Assembly (NCBI GenBank): GCA_964450385.1
Contig: CAYVEC010000029.1
Span: 1-20,016 of the forward strand
Reading direction: 5' to 3'
Length of the DNA stretch: 20,016 nt
Source: JAKLFA01 sp964450385
GTDB lineage: Bacteria > Omnitrophota > Gorgyraeia > Zapsychrales > JANLHA01
Position 1 is the stretch's first letter, and each line of letters begins with the position of its first letter. The position numbers were made by a program, and so were the translations under genes. The notes beneath the pieces were generated by a model. That model was not told the origin of the DNA, ran no database searches, and worked only from the letters and a program-made list of their open reading frames with translations. Shown here in pieces: positions 14,996 to 20,016 of this stretch.

Positions 14996-17185
14996 ATGAC
15001 ACGGCAGTCGGAAAAGATCCTGATGGACCAGCTGGTTCGGGGAGGCCTCGTTGATAAGGCGCGGGCGGAATCGCTGCTCGCAGAGGCATCGGCCTCATCC
15101 GTTTCCCTGCGGCAGTTCCTGCTCGGGCGTCAGATCGTCGACGAAGTAAAATTGGTCGAGGCGATGGCCACGCTCTACCGTCTGCCGGTCGTGAACCTCG
15201 GGCAGCTCGAGATCCCGGCTGAGGTGGCGGCGCGGGTGCCGGTGCGGTTCGCGACCTATTATAAAATCATGCCGGTCAAGATCGATGGAAAGTCCGTCGT
15301 GATCGCGAGCGCGATCCCGCTTGACGTTAAGATCCTGGATGAGATCCGGATCCATCTCGGATTTGATCCCCAGAACGTTCTTGCGACCGAGGACGCGATC
15401 CTTCAGGCGCAAAAAAAATCCTATGGCCTTGCCGCGGCGACCGTGGACCGGATGGCCAAACAGGCCTCCGGCACAGCGGCCGAACCGGCCGAGGCGGTCG
15501 AGGACATTGACCGAGAGAGCGATGAGGCCTCGGTCATCCAGCTCGTGAACCAGATCCTGCTCGATGCCTTTCATAATCGAGCGACGGATATCCATATTGA
15601 GCCCTACCGTAATAAGGTCCGTGTCCGATATCGTATCGACGGGGTCCTGATGGATGCCAATATTCCTGAGGCGGTGCGTCAGTTCCTGCCGTCGATCATC
15701 TCTCGGATCAAGATTATGTCGAACCTGAGCATCGTCGAGCGCAGGGTCCCGCAGGACGGGAGCGCGGTCGTTAATACCAAGGAGCAGATCTTGGACCTGC
15801 GGGTCTCGATCATTCCGACCCCTCGGGGTGAGAGCATGGTGATCCGGATCCTGCCGTCGAAGATGTCGATCCTGAGCCTTGACAAGCTGGGGATATCGAC
15901 GGAACACTGCGCGGTCTTTCGGTCGCTTGTCCAGCGGCCGCACGGGATCGTCCTTGTGACCGGGCCGACCGGGAGCGGGAAGACCACGACCCTTTATGCC
16001 TGCCTGAACGAGATCAATACCGCGACCCGTAAGATCATCACCCTGGAAGACCCCATCGAATATGAGATGGAAGGGATTACCCAGATCCAGGTGAATCCAA
16101 AATTCCATTTTGATTTTGCCACCGGTCTGCGCAGCGTCCTGCGCCATGACCCGGATATTATCATGGTCGGTGAGATCCGGGACCTTGAGACCGCGGAGAT
16201 CGCGATCCGCACGGCCCTGACCGGGCACCTCGTGTTCTCAACCCTGCACACGAATGACGCCGCGAGCGGCATTACCCGCCTGCTGGAGATGGGGGTCGAG
16301 CCGTTCCTTGTATCATCGAGTATCGAGGCCTTCGTGGCCCAGCGGCTTGTCCGAAATATCTGTCCAAAGTGTAAAGAGGCGGTTGGGAATCCTCCGGCCG
16401 AGATCCAGCAGGAGATCGCGGTCTCGCTCGGTCTTGAGGCTGGGCAGGAGGTGTCGATCTTCCGCGGCCGGGGATGCGAGATGTGCCATCAGACCGGGTT
16501 TTACGGTCGCACCGCGATCTATGAGATCCTCCTGGTAAATGATGAGATCCGCGCTGCCATCGTCGATCGTCGAGGCGCTGAGGAGATCAAACGCCTCGCC
16601 ATGGCCCGCGGGATGACAACCCTTCGTCAAGACGGTTGGCAGAAGGTTGTTGCCGGGGTTACGACCCCAGAAGAGGTCATGAACGTCACGGTCCCGGACA
16701 AGACGGTGCGAACGATGCCGGCCGCCGAGAAGGGGATGATCCCAGTGGCGCCCGCCAAGAATATTGAACGCCGGCAGATCAAGCCCGAGCTCCTCCAGTA
16801 CAGTAATCAGTACGATTCCCGTGTTTATACCCGGATCGATGCCAAGGTCCAGGTCCGGTATTTTATCTTTCACCAGGATAAGGACAACCCAGATGAATTG
16901 ACCTGCGATCAGGTCCAGCACGCGTCGATCACGAAGGACCTGAGCGCCGGCGGGGTGCGTTTTATTTCTGTCTTTGCCCTGCCGATCGACACGGTGATCG
17001 AGGTGCATCTGCAGCTTAAACCCGATGAGCCGGGCATTCAGTGCCTGGCCCGGGTCTGCCGGGTCGAGGATGACGCCTTTTCCGCGATGTTCCATCTCGC
17101 GGCGTATTTTTTGGACATCTCGAGCGGGGACCGGGTCCGGATCGAGGACTTTGTGTCCCAGTATCGCCGGGATCAGCCCGGATAA
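14996..17185 (+). CDS. gspE: GspE/PilB-type secretion ATPase with C-terminal PilZ domain
   Basis: Hexameric cytoplasmic ATPase that drives type II secretion or pilus assembly, 729 residues. An N-terminal GspE-N/MshEN-like region (about 5-140) is followed by the ATPase core. The core shows Walker A GPTGSGKT (323-330), Asp box ITLEDPIEYE, Walker B with Glu393 in DIIMVGEIRD, His box GHLVFSTLHTNDA and a zinc-type tetracysteine (Cys456, 459, 494, 497). The core ends near residue 560. The remaining part is a PilZ domain with RxxxR at 609-613 and DLSAGG at 648-653, the two c-di-GMP-binding motifs. A PilZ domain fused to the motor would put secretion under direct second-messenger control. Spacing to beta is 20 bases and to gspF 25, so it probably shares the ATPase transcript. 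Confidence 0.94.
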   Translation: MTRQSEKILMDQLVRGGLVDKARAESLLAEASASSVSLRQFLLGRQIVDEVKLVEAMATLYRLPVVNLGQLEIPAEVAARVPVRFATYYKIMPVKIDGKSVVIASAIPLDVKILDEIRIHLGFDPQNVLATEDAILQAQKKSYGLAAATVDRMAKQASGTAAEPAEAVEDIDRESDEASVIQLVNQILLDAFHNRATDIHIEPYRNKVRVRYRIDGVLMDANIPEAVRQFLPSIISRIKIMSNLSIVERRVPQDGSAVVNTKEQILDLRVSIIPTPRGESMVIRILPSKMSILSLDKLGISTEHCAVFRSLVQRPHGIVLVTGPTGSGKTTTLYACLNEINTATRKIITLEDPIEYEMEGITQIQVNPKFHFDFATGLRSVLRHDPDIIMVGEIRDLETAEIAIRTALTGHLVFSTLHTNDAASGITRLLEMGVEPFLVSSSIEAFVAQRLVRNICPKCKEAVGNPPAEIQQEIAVSLGLEAGQEVSIFRGRGCEMCHQTGFYGRTAIYEILLVNDEIRAAIVDRRGAEEIKRLAMARGMTTLRQDGWQKVVAGVTTPEEVMNVTVPDKTVRTMPAAEKGMIPVAPAKNIERRQIKPELLQYSNQYDSRVYTRIDAKVQVRYFIFHQDKDNPDELTCDQVQHASITKDLSAGGVRFISVFALPIDTVIEVHLQLKPDEPGIQCLARVCRVEDDAFSAMFHLAAYFLDISSGDRVRIEDFVSQYRRDQPG

Positions 17186-17210
17186 GACAGAACCAAAGGA
17201 GTGACGAGGG

Positions 17211-18410
17211 ATGCCGCTTTTTTATTACCGAGCCAAAACAGCGACGGCCGACACCGTGGACGGCCAGATCATGGCCGATCAGAGGGAGCAGGCGATCGAA
17301 CGGATCCACCAGCTTGGTCTTATTCCGGTCACGGTCGAGCTCTATGACCGGACCCATCAGAGGATTCAGAAGGGCCGGGTCGGGCGGCGAGACATCCTTC
17401 TGTTCACGCGTGAGGTCGCTAGCCTTTTAAAGGGAGGGGTCACGATCCTTCAGGCCCTTGATGTGACGGCCCGCCAGATCCGCTCCGCGTATTTTCGTTC
17501 GGTGGTCCAGGATATCCGTCTGAATGTTCAGGGGGGGACGTCATTTTCGGCATGTCTCGCCGGGTTCCCGGCTATTTTTTCACCGCTCTATGTGAGCATG
17601 GTCCAGGCCGGTGAAGAGGCGGGGCGGCTCGTCGAGTGCATTGAATCCGTGGCCGGGCATCTCAAGCATCAGATGGCCCTCCGGGCCAAGGTGAGGAGCG
17701 CCATGGTGTATCCGCTCTTTATGCTCGTCTTCGGGATCGGCACGGTCGTCTTTATTTTGACGTCGGTGATGCCGCGGATCATGGGGATCTTTGCGGACAG
17801 CGGCCAGGCCCTGCCGGCGCTGACGGTCGCGGTCATGGGGGTGAGCCGGTTTCTCGTGTCCTATTGGGCGGTGATCCTGCTCGTTGTTTTTGTCACGGTG
17901 TTCGCGGTCAAACGCTGGGCCGCGACTCCGTCGGGACGGCGCTCGATCACGGGATGGGTGATGAGGACGCCGGTGATCGGTGCCTTTACGCTTCACGTCG
18001 AGATCGTTTATTTTTGCCAGGCCCTGGCCCTTTTGATCCGCAGCGGGGTGCCGATCGTCAAATCCGTTGCCCTGGCGGCCTCGGTGGTGTCAAATGTCTT
18101 ATTACATGAACAGCTCATGCAGTGCCATGACGACCTCGTCGCGGGCCGGTCGCTCGGGCTGGCCCTGAAGGGGCAGACCCTGATCCCGGACATGGTGAGC
18201 AGCCTCTTGAGCGTGGGGGAGACGTCCGGGCTCCTTGTGCAGGCCCTTGAAAGTGTTGCTGAAAATTACAGCGAAGAGATTGATGACCGGATGAAAGTTC
18301 TTTCGTCCCTGATCGAGCCGATCATGATCGTGCTCGTCGGCGGCATGATCGCGGTGATCGTGATCGCGATGCTCCTTCCGATCTTTCAAATGGACATTAT
18401 GGCGGGCTGA
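17211..18410 (+). CDS. gspF: GspF/PilC-type inner-membrane platform protein
   Basis: Inner-membrane platform of the type II secretion system or type IV pilus, partner of GspE. The 399 residues are the usual length. The start MPLFYYRAKTATADTVDGQI is a typical GspF N-terminus. Two copies of the helical GspF domain follow: one with LLFTREVASLLKGGVTILQAL, the other with CQALALLIRSGVPIVKSV, each followed by a GEE/GET motif (VQAGEEAGRL, LSVGETSGLL). Membrane helices lie at about 166-187, 218-234 and 370-391. The ATG is preceded by AAAGGAG eleven bases upstream. Confidence 0.95.
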   Translation: MPLFYYRAKTATADTVDGQIMADQREQAIERIHQLGLIPVTVELYDRTHQRIQKGRVGRRDILLFTREVASLLKGGVTILQALDVTARQIRSAYFRSVVQDIRLNVQGGTSFSACLAGFPAIFSPLYVSMVQAGEEAGRLVECIESVAGHLKHQMALRAKVRSAMVYPLFMLVFGIGTVVFILTSVMPRIMGIFADSGQALPALTVAVMGVSRFLVSYWAVILLVVFVTVFAVKRWAATPSGRRSITGWVMRTPVIGAFTLHVEIVYFCQALALLIRSGVPIVKSVALAASVVSNVLLHEQLMQCHDDLVAGRSLGLALKGQTLIPDMVSSLLSVGETSGLLVQALESVAENYSEEIDDRMKVLSSLIEPIMIVLVGGMIAVIVIAMLLPIFQMDIMAG

Positions 18411-18438
18411 GCGCGGCCCTGACGGAGAGGCGACGGGT

Positions 18439-19263
18439 ATGAAGATTCGAGGGATCATCCTGGGGATGATGATCATAGCCGGATGGGTGACGGGAACGGT
18501 GGCCCTTGCCGCCTCGCGCACGGTCGATTTCGGCGGCCATGTCTGGCAGGAGACACGGGGGAAGCACTTCCTCGTTTATTTTCAGCCGCCGGTCTCGGCG
18601 GCGGAGGCGGAACGCACCCTCGACCGGGCGGAGTATTTTTATCAGACGATCGGGGATTTCGTAGGGTACAAACGCTACAATGATTTTTGGACATGGGATG
18701 AACGCGCCAAGATTTTTATTTTCGGCACGCAGGAGGCCTTTGTGGCGGTGACCGGCGCCCCGGCCTGGGCCACGGGCTATTCGGACCGGGACAGTTATCT
18801 CTTTGAGTCGCGCGCGATCGTCACCTTTTATCAGGACAGGGATTTTTACGAGACCGTGCTGCCGCACGAGATCGCGCACCTTGTGATGCGTGATTTTTTG
18901 GGCCGGCGGCTCGCGGTCTGGCTCGAGGAGGGGGTGGCCCAGATGTATGAGCGCGGCAAGCACGCACGGGCCCTGGCCCTGATGCGGCGGCTTGTGCCGA
19001 TGGGCCGTTATATCCCGTTCGCGACCCTCGACACCCTGGATATCCGGCAGGAACGCGATTCCCGGAAGGTCGAGGTCTTTTATCTCCAGAGCGTCTCGAT
19101 CGTGGGGTTCCTCTATGAGGCGTATGGGGCCGCGGCCCTGCAGGATTTTTTTCGGGCGATCCGTGGGGGGCAGACCGTAGAGGCGGCCCTGAGGGCCGGT
19201 TCCGGCGGCCGGGTACGGAACCTGGCTGAGCTCGAGGCGGCGTGGTTAAATTTTATAAAATAG
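18439..19263 (+). CDS. Secreted peptidase MA-like zinc metalloprotease
   Basis: The 274-residue protein begins with a signal peptide (MKIRGIILGMMIIAGWVTG, likely cleaved after ALAAS). The zinc motif HEIAH is at residues 143-147 and the probable third ligand is Glu164 in WLEEGVAQMY, the layout of peptidase MA-like gluzincins. Hydrophobic segments around it (VWLEEG, FYLQSVSIVGFLYE) also fit that family. Substrate unknown. The gene follows gspF by 28 bases and precedes gspG. Such a protease beside secretion genes could process exported or surface proteins, or it could simply be cargo of the system. Confidence 0.8.
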   Translation: MKIRGIILGMMIIAGWVTGTVALAASRTVDFGGHVWQETRGKHFLVYFQPPVSAAEAERTLDRAEYFYQTIGDFVGYKRYNDFWTWDERAKIFIFGTQEAFVAVTGAPAWATGYSDRDSYLFESRAIVTFYQDRDFYETVLPHEIAHLVMRDFLGRRLAVWLEEGVAQMYERGKHARALALMRRLVPMGRYIPFATLDTLDIRQERDSRKVEVFYLQSVSIVGFLYEAYGAAALQDFFRAIRGGQTVEAALRAGSGGRVRNLAELEAAWLNFIK

Positions 19264-19283
19264 TCGTGCTCTTTTTTTTTTTT
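19240..19283 (+). terminator. Weak stem plus T12 run, possible intrinsic terminator
   Basis: A low-stability stem with several wobble pairs (GCGTGGTT at 19240-19247 with AGTCGTGC at 19262-19269) encloses the AT palindrome ATTTTATAAAAT. Twelve T follow at 19272-19283. It overlaps the stop codon of the protease gene. It could end most transcription of the upstream operon just before the gspG promoter. Confidence 0.4.
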
Positions 19284-19287
19284 AATC

Positions 19288-19293
19288 TATAAT
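19288..19293 (+). promoter_or_regulatory. -10 element of a gspG promoter
   Basis: A perfect TATAAT lies in an AT-rich island between two GC-rich genes, 25 bases before gspG. No convincing -35 is seen 17 bases upstream. A start near 19300 would leave a very short leader holding the ribosome site. A separate strong promoter suits a major pseudopilin, needed in more copies than the rest of the machine. Confidence 0.5.
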
Positions 19294-19306
19294 TTATACT
19301 TATATT

Positions 19307-19312
19307 AGGAGG
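19307..19312 (+). promoter_or_regulatory. Strong ribosome binding site of gspG
   Basis: A full AGGAGG lies six bases before the ATG at 19319, the best Shine-Dalgarno sequence and spacing near any start in the right half of the window. Confidence 0.8.
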
Positions 19313-19318
19313 TTTGAT

Positions 19319-19735
19319 ATGATCAGCCGATTTCAAAAGGGATTTACCCTGATCGAGATTATGCTCGTGGTCGTGATCATCGGGGCGCTTGCCATGATGG
19401 TGGCGCCGCGCTTTGCCGGCCGCTCCGAGCAGGCCAAGAAGACCGTGGCGCGCTCGGATATTGACGCGATGCTCTCGACGGCACTGAAGCTCTATGAACT
19501 TGACAACGGGAATTTTCCGACCACGAGTCAGGGGCTCGAGGCCCTCTTGAGGAAACCATCCTCTTCACCCGTGCCCACGAATTGGAACGGCCCGTATTTG
19601 GAGAAGCGGCCGGTCGATCCCTGGGGCCGGGATTATGTCTATCAGTCGCCGGGAACGAATCGTCCGGATTATGACCTGTCGTCCCAGGGGAAAAATGACA
19701 AGTCCCCGGAGGATGATATCAAGAATTGGGAGTGA
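19319..19735 (+). CDS. gspG: Type II secretion major pseudopilin GspG
   Basis: The 138-residue precursor has a short basic leader ending Lys7-Gly8, cleaved by prepilin peptidase before Phe9. The type IV pilin helix follows (FTLIEIMLVVVIIGALA), with Glu at mature position 5 as needed for assembly. The globular part carries the GspG signatures: NGNFPTTSQGLEALLRKP, WNGPYLEK, PVDPWGRDYVYQSPG and an acidic DLSSQGKNDKSPEDDIKNW end that resembles the calcium site of the family. This makes type II secretion more likely than a pure type IV pilus for this module. It has its own promoter and strong ribosome site. Confidence 0.96.
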   Translation: MISRFQKGFTLIEIMLVVVIIGALAMMVAPRFAGRSEQAKKTVARSDIDAMLSTALKLYELDNGNFPTTSQGLEALLRKPSSSPVPTNWNGPYLEKRPVDPWGRDYVYQSPGTNRPDYDLSSQGKNDKSPEDDIKNWE

Positions 19736-19785
19736 TTCGGGCGGCGGTTATGGGGTAGCAGGATTAATGGATTGAGGTTCCACAC

Positions 19786-20016
19786 ATGGCACGTGGCACG
19801 AACATCTTGTGGTCTCTTGTTTTGAGGGCCGGCATCCGCTCGGCAACTCTCCTGGTTTTTTTCTTCCTTATCGTGGTATCTTCTCCGGTCAGCGCGAATA
19901 ATCTTGCGATTACCAATGTCTCCCTTGAGGGTCGCGACGCGGCGTCGAATACCGCGGTGGTTCGATTTAATATCAGCTGGGACAACTCGTGGCGGACATC
20001 CAGCGCGCCGAACAAT
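19786..20016 (+). CDS. Start of a secreted protein, cut by the window edge
   Basis: Seventy-seven codons are visible and the frame is open at the edge. A long signal peptide (hydrophobic TLLVFFFLIVVSS, likely cleaved after PVSA) is followed by NNLAITNVSLEGRD and VRFNISWDNSWRTS. This NxxITNVSL...VxFxISWDNSWR pattern is one I associate with N-terminal beta domains of secreted proteins in Bacteroidota, Planctomycetota and Omnitrophota, often ahead of a SUMF1 (formylglycine-generating-type) domain. The rest is not visible, so that is only a suggestion. GAGG at 19774-19777 stands eight bases before the ATG. It may be a cargo protein of the adjacent secretion system. Confidence 0.75.
   Translation, partial: MARGTNILWSLVLRAGIRSATLLVFFFLIVVSSPVSANNLAITNVSLEGRDAASNTAVVRFNISWDNSWRTSSAPNN

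Overview
The window is bacterial and gene-dense. It reads almost entirely left to right on the + strand, and the longest stretch between genes is about 150 bases. Gene content suggests a Gram-negative-type member of the PVC superphylum. Candidatus Omnitrophota (OP3) is the best guess, based on a giant repetitive protein, a type II secretion/type IV pilus module and a SUMF1-protein-like leader at the right edge. That placement is inference; there is no rRNA or other phylogenetic marker here.

Layout. (1) Bases 2-7663 are the 3' part of a giant gene that enters from the left. It holds an unbroken array of 13-residue repeats, each with an Asn-Trp pair, in exact 39-bp register for 165 Trp codons. 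A C-terminal region of about 410 residues follows, with a different repeated motif. (2) Bases 7647-9080 overlap the end of the giant gene. They encode a signal-peptide protein with two copies of a beta-domain/coiled-coil unit (172-residue register) and one C-terminal membrane helix. (3) Bases 9081-9236 hold a small hairpin and an extended -10 promoter. (4) Bases 9237-14975 are an F-type ATPase cluster in the unusual order alpha, epsilon, c, second c, b-delta fusion, gamma, beta. Subunit a and AtpI are absent. The alpha N-terminal helix and the delta N-terminal domain are both missing, which is a matched loss. (5) Bases 14996-18410 continue with only short gaps into gspE (with a C-terminal PilZ domain) and gspF. 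(6) Bases 18439-19263 encode a secreted HExxH metalloprotease-like protein. (7) Bases 19240-19318 hold a T-run terminator-like site, a TATAAT box and a strong Shine-Dalgarno site in front of gspG (19319-19735). (8) Bases 19786-20016 are the start of a secreted protein that leaves the window.

How it may work together. The catalytic sites of the F1 part look intact and both c subunits keep the carboxylate at canonical spacing, so this is probably a working rotary ATPase. Its membrane half is incomplete here and its stator docking appears rebuilt. It sits between a giant repeat protein with a membrane-anchored coiled-coil partner on one side and a type II secretion/pilus module on the other. The most exciting possibility is an F1-derived motor or an alternative F-ATPase adapted to surface machinery. 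The plainer alternative is a divergent ATP synthase whose subunit a lies elsewhere, placed by chance beside a surface-protein locus.
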